Shown: in pieces, positions 17,753 to 27,422 of the stretch
Layout of the letters: each line of letters opens with the position of its first letter
How positions within the stretch are numbered: position 1 is the stretch's first letter
Assembly (NCBI RefSeq): GCF_900142715.1
Contig: NZ_FRBX01000006.1
Span: 124,001 to 188,000, forward strand
Length of the DNA stretch: 64,000 bases
Source: Flavobacterium pectinovorum
GTDB taxonomy: Bacteria > Bacteroidota > Bacteroidia > Flavobacteriales > Flavobacteriaceae
Reading direction: 5' to 3'
Notes under the pieces: model-generated
The model's input: the letters and a program-made list of their open reading frames with translations, nothing else
Told to the model about the DNA's origin: nothing
The model's database searches: none
Made by a program: the position numbers and the translations under genes

Positions 17753-20700
17753 ATGCAAAGTCCGTCTTTCTCTATATATGATGCATCTGCCGGTTCGGGA
17801 AAGACCTATACTTTGGTTAGAGAATATCTGAAAATTATCCTTTCATCCCCAAAAAATGACGCTTATCGTAATATTCTGGCAATAACTTTTACGAATAAGG
17901 CGGTTCACGAAATGAAAAGCCGTATTGTTGGCAGTTTGTCTGAATTTACAAAAGATACACCTTCGGCGAAAGCCATGGATTTAATGGAAGATTTGTCTCG
18001 TGAAACAGGACTTTCTATAATTAAAATCAAAACAAAATCTCAAAATATTATAAAGCACTTAATTCATAATTATGCTGCTTTTGATATTTCTACCATAGAT
18101 AAATTTACGCACAAAGTAATTCGTGCTTTTGCGCATGATCTTAATTTGCCAATGACATTTGAGGTCACTTTGGATACCGAAAATTTATTGGTTGAAGCTG
18201 TAGATGCAATTATTGCTCAAGCCGGCCAGGATGAAACACTGACAAAATTATTGATCGATTTTACGATGGAAAAAACCGATGATGATAAAAGTTGGGATGT
18301 TTCGCGTGAAATTCTTGAAACAGGAAGATTAGTTCTCAATGAAAATAATCGAAATGAAATTTCGCATTTTCATGATACTTCAATTGAAGAATTTGTTGCC
18401 ATCAAAAAGAAAATGTCGATTTTATGTGGCGATTTAGAAAAAGAAAATGCTGATTATGCTTTAGAACTTCTTTTGTTAATTGAAAAAAACGGAATTGATT
18501 TGAAATCATTTTCGAGAGGAACTTTTCCAAATCATTTAGAAAGTATTCGCGATGGAAAATTCAATCCGAGAAATAAAACATTTCATGAGTTTGATGATAT
18601 TGCCATTAATAAAACAGCTAAAGACAGAACATTAATTGAAAATATAATTCCTGAGTTGCTTCAATCTCTGGATAAGGTTTATAAAAACTTTGAAAAAAGA
18701 GATTTTTATAAAGCATTCTTAAAAAATATTACGCCACTTTCATTGCTAAATACCGTTAGTAATGAACTGGCCAAAATACAATCAGAACAAAATATTTTAT
18801 CAATTTCAGAATTCAATGCCATAATTCATCGCGAAATCCAAAATCAGCCAGCGCCTTTTATTTATGAGCGTTTGGGGGAGCGTTATCGTCATTTTTTTAT
18901 AGATGAATTTCAGGATACTTCAGAGATGCAATGGCAAAATTTAATTCCGTTAATTGACAATGCACTTTCTGGCCAGGATGATTTAGGAAATAAGGGAACG
19001 CTAATGATTGTTGGAGACCCTAAACAATCCATTTATCGCTGGCGCGGAGGAAAAGCAGAGCAGTTTATTGAATTAAGTAAAGATGTAAATCCCTTCAATA
19101 ACCCGGATAAGTTAATCAAGCATTTAGATACAAATTACCGAAGTTATAGTGAAGTAATTGATTTTAATAATGCTTTTTTTAAATTGATTTCGACTGAATT
19201 TTCTAATGAAGATTATAAGGATTTGTACGAGAATCATAGTTTTCAGAATTCAAATTCTAAAAAAGGCGGTTATGTGAATATTTCTTTCCTTCCAATAATT
19301 GAAAAAAGTGATTTTGCAGATGAGGAAGATGTTGTTGAAAAATCAGATCTGTATGTTCTGGCAACTTTAAACACAATTCAGAATGTTCTTCGTGAAGGTT
19401 TTGAATATCGGGATATTGTGATTTTGACCCGAAAAAGAGATCAGGGAATTGCGATTGCAAATTATTTAACAGAACAAAATATTCCGCTTTTGTCATCAGA
19501 AACGTTGATGATTCAAAATGCGACAGAAGTTCGTTTGATTGTTCATCTGCTAAAATATCTTAACAATAGTATCGATCTGGAGGCAAAAGCTAACTTCCTG
19601 CATTTTTTAGGAAATACAAAAGAAATTGAAATGCCAATTCATGATTTTATCGCACAGGGAATGGCTCAAAGATTTGAAAATGATTTCGAAAAATGGCTTT
19701 TGTCATTTGATGTTTCGCTTTCATTTGAAGATATTCGAAAAAAATCACTGTACGAAGCTGTAGAGATTATCATTTCTAAATTTGTTCTTCCTTCAGAAGG
19801 AAATGCTTATGTGCAATATTTTCTGGATATTGTTTTGGAACGTGATATTCGAAACCAAGCCGGAATTGCTGATTTTCTGAGTTATTGGGATAAAAATGCG
19901 CATAAATTCAGTATCCCATCTCCGGAAGGAAATAACGCTGTTCGAATTATGACTATCCATAAATCAAAAGGTTTGGAGTTTCCTGTCGTAATTATGCCCT
20001 TTGCAGAAGAAGATTATAGTAGAAAACCCAAAGATAAATTATGGCTTGATGCCGAAGATGCTGATTTAGGCGTTCCAAAAGCTTTGATCGACAATAGCAG
20101 TGCGGTTGAAGGTTTTGGCGAAAGTGCTTCGGCAGTTTTTAATCTAAAAAAACAAGAAGAATTACTGGATAATATTAATGTCTTGTATGTAGCATTAACT
20201 CGTGCCGAGGAGCAACTATATGTAATATCCCAATCCTTAAACGAGAAAAAAGATGGAGAATTTCCAAATAATATGGCTTCTTTCTTTATTAAATATTTGA
20301 TGCATAAAGGAATTTATGACTCAGAAAAATTAGAATACAAATTTGGAGATAGAAAAAGACTTTCTATTTCAGGTGAAGTATTGAATTTGGTTAAAACTAT
20401 TCCTGTTGTTTCAGAAGTTTTAAATCCGAAAAATATAAAAATTGCGCAAAGAGAATCGTTAATGTGGGGAACGCATCAGCAGGAAGCTATATCTTATGGA
20501 AATATAGTTCATGAGATTTTAGCTTTTATAAAAGATAAATCAGATGTTGATTTGGCAGTGACAAAAGCATTAGAGAATGGTTTGATAAATTTTGATCAGG
20601 CCGAAAAGGTTTTGCAGACACTTCTGGAAATAGTAAATCACCCTGAATTGAATATTTGTTTTGATGGAAAAAATAACATTCTGAACGAACAGACAATCGT

Positions 20701-20911
20701 ACAAAAAGAAGGGAAGATTTTAAAGCCGGACCGAATCGTTTTAACCCAAAACAAAGAAGCATATTTGTTGGATTATAAAACCGGAGCAATAAATTCAAAA
20801 TACACACAGCAAATTCAAGAATATCAGGATGCAATTGAGGATTTAGGATACAAAGTGTTAAAAAGGGCATTAGTGTACATCGGAACCGAAATCGATGTGG
20901 TAAATTTGTGA
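17753..20911 (+). CDS. addA: AddA-like UvrD helicase-nuclease
   Basis: Start ATG at 17753 gives MQSPSFSIYDASAGSGKTYT, with the Walker A motif near the N-terminus; an upstream TTG would add 16 unconserved residues. The 1052 residues contain all superfamily-1 motifs: FFIDEFQDTSEMQW (II), VGDPKQSIYRWRGG (III), NYRS (IV), MTIHKSKGLEFPVV (V) and LYVALTRAEEQLYV (VI). A PD-(D/E)XK nuclease closes it: GNIVHEILA, ILKPDRIVL and LLDYKTGA. This is the AddA/RecB architecture for double-strand-break resection. Its partner lies at 23827, across kbl and ompA. Confidence 0.85.
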   Translation: MQSPSFSIYDASAGSGKTYTLVREYLKIILSSPKNDAYRNILAITFTNKAVHEMKSRIVGSLSEFTKDTPSAKAMDLMEDLSRETGLSIIKIKTKSQNIIKHLIHNYAAFDISTIDKFTHKVIRAFAHDLNLPMTFEVTLDTENLLVEAVDAIIAQAGQDETLTKLLIDFTMEKTDDDKSWDVSREILETGRLVLNENNRNEISHFHDTSIEEFVAIKKKMSILCGDLEKENADYALELLLLIEKNGIDLKSFSRGTFPNHLESIRDGKFNPRNKTFHEFDDIAINKTAKDRTLIENIIPELLQSLDKVYKNFEKRDFYKAFLKNITPLSLLNTVSNELAKIQSEQNILSISEFNAIIHREIQNQPAPFIYERLGERYRHFFIDEFQDTSEMQWQNLIPLIDNALSGQDDLGNKGTLMIVGDPKQSIYRWRGGKAEQFIELSKDVNPFNNPDKLIKHLDTNYRSYSEVIDFNNAFFKLISTEFSNEDYKDLYENHSFQNSNSKKGGYVNISFLPIIEKSDFADEEDVVEKSDLYVLATLNTIQNVLREGFEYRDIVILTRKRDQGIAIANYLTEQNIPLLSSETLMIQNATEVRLIVHLLKYLNNSIDLEAKANFLHFLGNTKEIEMPIHDFIAQGMAQRFENDFEKWLLSFDVSLSFEDIRKKSLYEAVEIIISKFVLPSEGNAYVQYFLDIVLERDIRNQAGIADFLSYWDKNAHKFSIPSPEGNNAVRIMTIHKSKGLEFPVVIMPFAEEDYSRKPKDKLWLDAEDADLGVPKALIDNSSAVEGFGESASAVFNLKKQEELLDNINVLYVALTRAEEQLYVISQSLNEKKDGEFPNNMASFFIKYLMHKGIYDSEKLEYKFGDRKRLSISGEVLNLVKTIPVVSEVLNPKNIKIAQRESLMWGTHQQEAISYGNIVHEILAFIKDKSDVDLAVTKALENGLINFDQAEKVLQTLLEIVNHPELNICFDGKNNILNEQTIVQKEGKILKPDRIVLTQNKEAYLLDYKTGAINSKYTQQIQEYQDAIEDLGYKVLKRALVYIGTEIDVVNL

Positions 20912-20981
20912 TAAAATTAATCAGGTGTTAAGAGGTTAATGAGGTTAACTTGTTAATTTTTAACATATTAAATATATTAAA

Positions 20982-22175
20982 ATGTACGGTAAAATTAAAG
21001 AGTATCTGCAAAGTGAGCTGCAGACAATTGAAGAAAACGGGATTTTCAAAAAAGAAAGAATTATAACATCTGCACAAGATGCAGAAATTACAATTTCGAC
21101 AGGAGAAAAAGTTTTGAATTTTTGTGCCAATAATTATTTAGGACTTTCTTCGCATCCGGATGTTGTTCAGGCTGCAAAAGACGCGATGGATACACATGGT
21201 TTCGGAATGTCGTCTGTACGTTTTATATGCGGTACACAGGATATTCATAAAACATTGGAAAAAAAGATTGCAGAATTTTATGGTACCGAAGATACGATTC
21301 TTTATGCAGCAGCATTTGATGCTAACGGTGGGGTTTTTGAACCTTTATTGGGAGAAAATGACGCCATTATTTCAGATAGTTTAAATCATGCTTCTATTAT
21401 AGATGGTGTACGCTTGTGTAAAGCAGCCCGATATCGTTATGAAAATAGCAATATGGAAGATTTGGAACAACAATTAATTAAAGCCAATGAAGCTGGTGCC
21501 CGTTTTAAATTAATTGTTACCGACGGTGTTTTCTCAATGGATGGTCTTGTGGCGCCTTTGGATAAAATTTGCGATTTGGCAGATAAATATGATGCAATGG
21601 TAATGGTTGACGAATGCCACGCTGCCGGATTTATCGGAGCAACAGGAAAAGGAACTCTTGAAGCAAAAGGTGTAATGGGCAGAGTCGATATTATCACAGG
21701 AACTCTGGGTAAAGCATTAGGTGGTGCGATGGGAGGATACACTACTGCGAAAAAAGAAATTATCGAATTGCTACGTCAGCGCTCACGTCCTTATTTGTTT
21801 TCAAATTCACTTGCTCCGGCAATTGTTGGAGCTTCCATTAAAGTTTTTGAGTTACTAGAGAAAGATACTTCCTTAAGAGATAAATTAGAATGGAATACCA
21901 ATTATTTCAAAGAAGGTATGAAGAAAGCCGGTTTTGATATTATAGATGGTGATTCTGCCATAGTACCTGTTATGTTATATGATGCAAAGTTGTCACAGAC
22001 AATGGCTAATGAGCTTTTGAAGGAAGGAATTTATGTAATTGGGTTTTTCTTTCCGGTTGTTCCTAAAGATAAAGCGAGAATTAGAGTTCAATTATCGGCC
22101 GCTCATACTAAAGAACATTTGGATAAAGCAATAAATGCTTTTATATCAGTAGGAAAAATGTTAAAAGTTATATAA
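20982..22175 (+). CDS. kbl: Glycine C-acetyltransferase (2-amino-3-ketobutyrate CoA ligase)
   Basis: The 397-residue alpha-oxoamine synthase-family PLP enzyme converts 2-amino-3-ketobutyrate plus CoA to glycine and acetyl-CoA in threonine breakdown. Family marks are NFCANNYLGLSSHP (about 46), GMSSVRFICGTQ, DSLNHASIIDG (about 135), VDECHAAGFIG (about 207) and the PLP-lysine motif TGTLGKALGGAMGGY (about 240). The start MYGKIKEYLQSEL matches the family. No threonine dehydrogenase gene is adjacent. It follows the AddA-like gene by 70 bp. Confidence 0.93.
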   Translation: MYGKIKEYLQSELQTIEENGIFKKERIITSAQDAEITISTGEKVLNFCANNYLGLSSHPDVVQAAKDAMDTHGFGMSSVRFICGTQDIHKTLEKKIAEFYGTEDTILYAAAFDANGGVFEPLLGENDAIISDSLNHASIIDGVRLCKAARYRYENSNMEDLEQQLIKANEAGARFKLIVTDGVFSMDGLVAPLDKICDLADKYDAMVMVDECHAAGFIGATGKGTLEAKGVMGRVDIITGTLGKALGGAMGGYTTAKKEIIELLRQRSRPYLFSNSLAPAIVGASIKVFELLEKDTSLRDKLEWNTNYFKEGMKKAGFDIIDGDSAIVPVMLYDAKLSQTMANELLKEGIYVIGFFFPVVPKDKARIRVQLSAAHTKEHLDKAINAFISVGKMLKVI

Positions 22176-22220
22176 TTCCCATTTTAAATAATTTTTGTAG
22201 GTTTTTTTTAACATTTCATT

Positions 22221-22250
22221 TTGTATTTAAAAAATTTGGTGTTACTTTTG
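22221..22250 (+). promoter_or_regulatory. ompA promoter
   Basis: This is a textbook Bacteroidota promoter: -33 TTG at 22221-22223, 19-bp spacer, -7 box TACTTTTG at 22243-22250. The ATG lies 37 bases downstream. A strong promoter suits an abundant outer-membrane protein. Confidence 0.75.
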
Positions 22251-22287
22251 TCTGTAATTAACTAAATTGTAATTAAAAAAATTAAGT

Positions 22288-23763
22288 ATGAAACATCTTA
22301 ACAAACTTTTAGTTGCTGTGATGATGGTGATGGGGCTAGCTTCTCACGCGCAAGACAGTAACAATCCATGGGCTATCTCTTTTGGAGTTAATGCCGTAGA
22401 CACTAGAACCAGTGCTGGTGGTGGAAGTGGATTCTTTGATCAACATTTTTCGCAGCCATTTGCTGTAAAAGACAACTGGAATATCCTTCCTTCTTTATCT
22501 TACATTGGTGTGTCTAGATACGTAGGAAGTGGTTTCTCTGTAGGTTTACAAGGATCAGTAAACAAAATTGATAAAGCAGTTTACTTTAGACCAACTGCTC
22601 CTGGGCATGATGGAAGAGGTAATGTTGTTACTAATCCTGGTGATTTAATGTATTATGGAATTGATGCTACTATCAAATATAGCTTCCAGGAATTAATCAA
22701 ATCTAAAGTAATCGATCCTTCGTTATCTATTGGTGGAGGTTATACTTTCTTAGGAGATGATAGTTTTGGAACTGTAAATCCAGGTGCTGGAATTACTTTT
22801 TGGTTTACTGACGCTATTGGTTTAGAGCTTGCTACTAAATATAAATGGGCAGTTTCTCCAAGTGATCCTCCAGGAAGAAATGACTATAATGGAGAAATTG
22901 ACACTCCATCTCATTTCCAACACACTGCAGGTCTTATCTTCAAATTCGGAGGTAAAGATACTGACGGAGACGGAATCTACGATAAAGATGATGCTTGTCC
23001 AGATGTTGCAGGTTTAAAACAATTCAACGGATGTCCTGATACTGATGGAGACGGAATCGTTGACGCTAGTGATGCTTGTCCAGATGTATTTGGTTTAGCT
23101 GCATTAAACGGATGTCCTGATACTGACGGAGACGGAATTGCTGATAAAGATGATGCTTGTCCAGATGTTGCTGGTTTAGCTGCTTTAAAAGGTTGTCCAG
23201 ATGCTGACGGTGATGGTATCGCTGACAAAGATGACAAATGTCCTACAGTTGCTGGTCCTAAAGAAAATGGTGGTTGTCCTTTCTTAGACGCTGATAAAGA
23301 TGGTGTTTTAGACAAAGATGATGATTGTCCTACAGTTTACGGTCCTGCTTCTAACAGAGGTTGTCCAGAAGTTACTTCTGAAGCTTTAGAAGATCTTAAA
23401 GTTCAAGCTAGAGCAATCTACTTCAACTCAGGTAAAGCTACTTTCAAAACAGGAGACAAAGAAACTCCAGCTAGATTAGATGCTATCAAAGAAATCCTTA
23501 AAAACTATCCAAACGCGAAATTCTCTATTGAAGGTCACACAGATAGCGATGGTTCTGATAAATTGAACCAAAAACTTTCTGAAGAGAGAGCTGCTGCTGT
23601 TATGAACGCTTTGATCGAAAGAGGAGTAAATGTTGATAACTTAGTATCTAAAGGTTTCGGTGAGTCTCAACCAGTTGCAAGTAACAAAACTGCTGCAGGT
23701 AAAGCACAAAACAGAAGAACTGAAATTAGACACATTGGTTCTAAATACCAAGGTAAACTATAA
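22288..23763 (+). CDS. OmpA-family porin with thrombospondin type-3 repeats
   Basis: The 491 residues comprise a signal peptide (to SHAQ, residue 22), an eight-strand-type barrel (about 25-220), and five calcium-binding type-3 repeats of form DxDGDGIxDxxDxCPxxxG (about 227-360, DNA 22966-23370). An OmpA/MotB peptidoglycan-binding domain closes it, with IYFNSGKATF, SIEGHTDSDG and LSEERAAAVMNAL. It anchors the outer membrane to peptidoglycan. Codon use is strongly biased toward TCT/GGT/GAA-type codons, as in highly expressed genes. It has its own promoter and terminator. Confidence 0.93.
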   Translation: MKHLNKLLVAVMMVMGLASHAQDSNNPWAISFGVNAVDTRTSAGGGSGFFDQHFSQPFAVKDNWNILPSLSYIGVSRYVGSGFSVGLQGSVNKIDKAVYFRPTAPGHDGRGNVVTNPGDLMYYGIDATIKYSFQELIKSKVIDPSLSIGGGYTFLGDDSFGTVNPGAGITFWFTDAIGLELATKYKWAVSPSDPPGRNDYNGEIDTPSHFQHTAGLIFKFGGKDTDGDGIYDKDDACPDVAGLKQFNGCPDTDGDGIVDASDACPDVFGLAALNGCPDTDGDGIADKDDACPDVAGLAALKGCPDADGDGIADKDDKCPTVAGPKENGGCPFLDADKDGVLDKDDDCPTVYGPASNRGCPEVTSEALEDLKVQARAIYFNSGKATFKTGDKETPARLDAIKEILKNYPNAKFSIEGHTDSDGSDKLNQKLSEERAAAVMNALIERGVNVDNLVSKGFGESQPVASNKTAAGKAQNRRTEIRHIGSKYQGKL

Positions 23764-23784
23764 TTTACTTTGTAAATAATGCAG

Positions 23785-23815
23785 AAAAGCCATTCTTAAT
23801 TGAATGGCTTTTTTT
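23785..23815 (+). terminator. ompA terminator
   Basis: A perfect stem AAAAGCCATTC / GAATGGCTTTT is followed by a T-run. The in-frame ATG at 23800 lies inside the hairpin, which argues against it as the start of the next gene. Confidence 0.9.
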
Positions 23816-23826
23816 ATTTTTATCAA

Positions 23827-26592
23827 ATGATAAATTCTTCTTTTCTCGAAAAAATAGCTAATGTTATAATTCAGAATTATTCGGCTAAATTGGCGGAAAC
23901 TACTGTTATTCTCCCAAATAAAAGAGCAAAAGTTTTTTTAATAGAAGCTCTCAAAAAAGAAACTAAACACACCATTCTTTCTCCTGAAATTATTAGTATT
24001 GAAGAATTTGTTCAGGATGTGGCATCAATCAGATCTGTTGACTCTATTGAGCTTTTGTTTGAGTTTTATGAAGTTTATCTTTCGGTAACAGAAAAACAAA
24101 ATCAACAGTCGTTTGAATTGTTTGCTAATTGGGCAAAAACTCTTTTGCAGGATTTTAATGAAATCGATCGCTATTTATTAGAGCCCTCTCATGTTCTGTC
24201 TTATTTGAAAGACATTGAAGACATTAAAAAATGGGGAATCGAAGTGGAAAACAAAACAAAACTTCTTGAAAATTATATTGATTTCTGGAAACTTCTTCCA
24301 CTTTATTATAATTCACTTTATGATCATTTATTAAATAAAGCAATTGGTTATCAAGGTTTAATTTACCGAGAAGCGGTTAATAACCTAAATCATTTTTCGA
24401 ATACTATTTCAAATCGTATTTTTGTATTTGCAGGTTTTAATGCTTTAAATGCAGCTGAAGAAAAAATTGTGCAGCACCTTTTGGCTCTTGATCAGGCTAA
24501 AATTTATTGGGATGCGGATCAAACTTTTTTAAATGATCCATACCATGATGCGGGTTTATTTGTAAGACGTTTTAAAGAGAACTGGAAGCATTATAAATCA
24601 AATCTTTTTGAGTGGATTGTAGATGATTTTTCTCAATCTAAAAACATTCAGGTAATTGGAACTCCCAAGACTATTGGGCAGGCTAAATTGGCGGGTAATA
24701 TTATAGATACTATAATAAAGGAGATGCCGGAAACATCTCTGGATAAAGTTGCAATTGTTTTAGGTGAAGAAAATTTATTAATGCCGGTTTTGTATGCTTT
24801 GCCATCTTCGGTTGGAGCATTAAATATAACAATGGGTTATTCGGGTAAAAATAATCCATCACAAATATTAATTGCAAAATTGTTTAAGATGCATACTAAT
24901 GCGCTTTCCAGAAAAGGGGAGAGCTATGTGTTTTATTATAAGGATGTGCTTGATGTTTTAACACATCCATTAGTTGAGCCTTATGCGAATGCAAACAATT
25001 TAGTAAAGATTATTAAAGAAAATAATTATACTTTTATTACCCATAACAGACTTATTGAGCTTGGATCTAATTCTACAACTTTATTTCAGCTATTGTTTCA
25101 AAAATGGGAAAGTGGTGCAGTTGCAGTTCTGGAGAATATTTCGGCACTTTTGCTTTTGATAAAAGAAAATTTTAGCAACGATAATGAAGAAGAAAAAATT
25201 GCTAAAGCTTTTGTTTATGCAATCTTTAAGGTAATTAACAAATTGATTAATTATTATTCTAAACATCAGCATATTGATAATATTGACACTTTGTATGCGA
25301 TTTACAAACAAGTTATAGACGTTGCCGAAGTTTCTTTTGAAGGCGAACCGCTTCGAGGACTGCAGATTATGGGGGTTCTGGAAAGTCGTGTTTTAGATTT
25401 CGATACAGTTATCGTAACTTCTATGAACGAAGGGAAATTTCCTGCCGGGAAATCCCAGAATTCATTTATTCCTTATGATGTCAAGAAAGAGTTAGGTCTG
25501 CCAACATTTAAAGAAAAAGACGCTATTTATACCTATCATTTTTACCATTTATTGCAAAGAGCCAAAAATATTTATCTTATATATAATACCGAAAATGATG
25601 GTTTGGATGCCGGTGAGCGCAGTCGTTTTATCACGCAACTAGAGGTTGAAAAACAATCGAAGCACAATCTTACTTTTGATATTTATAATCCGGCTTTGCC
25701 TACAACGGCATATCAACCGATGGTGGTTCCGAAGTCTGAGGCAGTGATGGAGCGTTTAAAAGAAATTGCTTTGACGGGTTTTTCTCCTTCGGCTTTAACA
25801 AGTTATATTCGAAATCCGATTGATTTTTACTTTCAAAAAATTCTGCGGATTCGGGAAGTCGAAGAAGTTGAAGAAAATATTGCGCTAAATACCCTTGGAA
25901 CTATAATTCACGAGACTTTAAAAACATTGTATGAGCCATTTATTGGTAAATTTATTTCAGAGACAGATATTTCAAATTGCTTTAAATTATTGGATAATGA
26001 AGTTTTAAAGCAGTTCAAATTAGTTTATAAAGAAGGTGAAATTAAAAAAGGTCGTAATCTTCTGGCTTTTGAAGTTGCAAAACGAAATGTTTCAAATTTT
26101 CTGAGAATGGAATTAGAATCAATTCAAAATGGAGATGCAGTTCAGATTATTGCTTTAGAACAAACTTTTGGTCGTGAATTCAATCATCCGAGTTTGCCTT
26201 TCCCGGTTTTAATTAAAGGAAATGTCGATAGAATTGAATTGCGTAACGGAAAAATACGGATTATTGATTATAAGACCGGAAAAGTAGAAAAAACAAACGT
26301 TATACTGAAATCATGGAATGGATTGACACAGGAGCTTAAAAACGACAAAATTATTCAGGTTTTGGCTTATGCGTTTATGTTTGAAAATGAAATGAAAGAT
26401 ATTCCGATTGAAGTTGGAATTATTTCGTTTAAAAATCTAAGATCGGGTTTTCTTCCTTTTGGTTTTAAGGAAGATAAGGAACTTACTATTACAATAACTC
26501 CGGAAATTCTCAATAATTATTTAGAAGAAATAGCTTTGCTTTTAAACGAGATTTTTGATATTGATATTCCTTTCGAAGAAAAAATTCTTTAA
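23827..26592 (+). CDS. addB: AddB-like PD-(D/E)XK nuclease
   Basis: Start ATG at 23827 (MINSSFLEKIANVIIQNYS), because the upstream ATG sits in the ompA terminator. The 921 residues follow AddB/RexB layout. The N-terminus has no Walker A; TTVILPNKRAKVFL stands in its place. A helicase-like middle contains LESRVLDFDTVIVTSMNEG and the tail carries a nuclease: LGTIIHETLK, VLIKGNVDRIEL and IIDYKTGKVE. AddB normally carries four cysteines for an Fe-S cluster round the nuclease. This protein has one Cys in all (SNCFKL), so the cluster must be missing. Confidence 0.8.
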   Translation: MINSSFLEKIANVIIQNYSAKLAETTVILPNKRAKVFLIEALKKETKHTILSPEIISIEEFVQDVASIRSVDSIELLFEFYEVYLSVTEKQNQQSFELFANWAKTLLQDFNEIDRYLLEPSHVLSYLKDIEDIKKWGIEVENKTKLLENYIDFWKLLPLYYNSLYDHLLNKAIGYQGLIYREAVNNLNHFSNTISNRIFVFAGFNALNAAEEKIVQHLLALDQAKIYWDADQTFLNDPYHDAGLFVRRFKENWKHYKSNLFEWIVDDFSQSKNIQVIGTPKTIGQAKLAGNIIDTIIKEMPETSLDKVAIVLGEENLLMPVLYALPSSVGALNITMGYSGKNNPSQILIAKLFKMHTNALSRKGESYVFYYKDVLDVLTHPLVEPYANANNLVKIIKENNYTFITHNRLIELGSNSTTLFQLLFQKWESGAVAVLENISALLLLIKENFSNDNEEEKIAKAFVYAIFKVINKLINYYSKHQHIDNIDTLYAIYKQVIDVAEVSFEGEPLRGLQIMGVLESRVLDFDTVIVTSMNEGKFPAGKSQNSFIPYDVKKELGLPTFKEKDAIYTYHFYHLLQRAKNIYLIYNTENDGLDAGERSRFITQLEVEKQSKHNLTFDIYNPALPTTAYQPMVVPKSEAVMERLKEIALTGFSPSALTSYIRNPIDFYFQKILRIREVEEVEENIALNTLGTIIHETLKTLYEPFIGKFISETDISNCFKLLDNEVLKQFKLVYKEGEIKKGRNLLAFEVAKRNVSNFLRMELESIQNGDAVQIIALEQTFGREFNHPSLPFPVLIKGNVDRIELRNGKIRIIDYKTGKVEKTNVILKSWNGLTQELKNDKIIQVLAYAFMFENEMKDIPIEVGIISFKNLRSGFLPFGFKEDKELTITITPEILNNYLEEIALLLNEIFDIDIPFEEKIL

Positions 26593-26932
26593 ACAGTTCA
26601 AAGTGAGACGGTTTTTGCCAATGCGGAAAATGGAAGTATAAACAATATTTAAAATTATTGTGGTATTTGTTTTATTTTGAATGTAATAAAGAAAAATTGA
26701 GGAGTGTGAAATTTATTATTTCTGAATAAAAATAAAAGTTGTCTAATTTTTGGAAAAGATGTTTTGCTGAATAATTTTTTATTGAATTCTTCTATACTAA
26801 ATAATAATTTGGTAAATCGAAATTATGATTTAAAACAGGAAGCTTAAACAGAGAAGTTATCAATCCAAAATGTAATCCTAAATTTTTAAATCTAATTTTA
26901 AGATCCGAATACAATTGTTGATTTAAAAAGAT
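26593..26932. other. Intergenic stretch with no recognised feature
   Basis: These 340 AT-rich bases follow the AddB-like gene. I see no open frame with a credible start, no hairpin and no match to the window's repeat families before the terminator at 26933. Confidence 0.5.
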
Positions 26933-26980
26933 AAAGCTGAAATTTTAGTAAAAATGATCATTAAAAATTTCAGCTTTTTT
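26933..26980. terminator. Inverted repeat, probable terminator
   Basis: Arms AAAGCTGAAATTTT and AAAATTTCAGCTTT are perfect, with T6 on the plus strand. It lies just beyond the stop of the small minus-strand gene at 26992 and may serve both strands. Confidence 0.65.
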
Positions 26981-26991
26981 GTAAGTAGTTT

Positions 26992-27135
26992 TTAGCTGAA
27001 TATTTTTTTAAAGAACCCTTTTTTTGTGGTTTCTTCTGCGGTAATGTTATTTATACTTCCGTTTTCAAAGCGAAATCTTCTGAACTTCATTAGTTTCACA
27101 TTCAGATCAAATCTTAATTCTTCTACAGTTTTCAT
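26992..27135 (-). CDS. Small basic protein, 47 residues, unknown
   Basis: The ATG at 27135 opens a 47-codon frame whose product starts MKTVEELRFDLNVKLMKFRR and ends KKGFFKKIFS. It is amphipathic, with a basic, aromatic C-terminus, and has no signal peptide or cysteines. Support is modest: normal flavobacterial codon use in an otherwise frame-poor region, a hairpin right after the stop and no overlap with other genes. No function can be assigned. Confidence 0.45.
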   Translation of the reverse strand: MKTVEELRFDLNVKLMKFRRFRFENGSINNITAEETTKKGFFKKIFS

Positions 27136-27386
27136 CTTTATAAAATTTTTGCAAATTTATGAAAAACTTCTCTCAATCATTCTTTAGAATACAGCTTAAT
27201 TTTATAATTAAATTTTACTGAACAAAATGTTATATTTATGAATGAATTCCTTTTTTCTGTTAATTTTTTTTGCGCATCTTATTTAAAAAAAAGCTAAAAA
27301 CTAAGGGATAAATAAAACTAAGTTTGAATATTATAGAAGGTGTTTTTTTTAACAAGTGTTTATCGAAAAATTAGGTTTAGTTGAAA

Positions 27387-27394
27387 TATCTTTG
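27387..27394 (+). promoter_or_regulatory. -7 box TATCTTTG of roadblock gene
   Basis: It matches TAnnTTTG and ends five bases before an in-frame TTG at 27399. That TTG would be at the transcription start, so the ATG at 27423 is the start. Confidence 0.5.
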
Positions 27395-27422
27395 GTAATT
27401 GATAAACAATATAATAAACAAC

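Noticed and set aside
20526..20870. Antisense frame in the AddA-like gene
   Set aside because: It covers the conserved nuclease domain of the sense gene and has no support of its own.
22977..23315. Antisense 112-residue frame rich in Ser/Pro across the ompA repeats
   Set aside because: It is the complement of the DNA encoding the five type-3 repeats; its periodicity derives from the sense repeats and there is no start signal.
22966..23370. Regular direct repeats that could suggest a CRISPR array
   Set aside because: They are codons of the thrombospondin type-3 repeats in ompA, in frame and without unique spacers of fixed length.
27001..27422. Possible tRNA or small RNA in the long AT-rich gap
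   Set aside because: No cloverleaf, no CCA end and no GC-rich structured segment seen.
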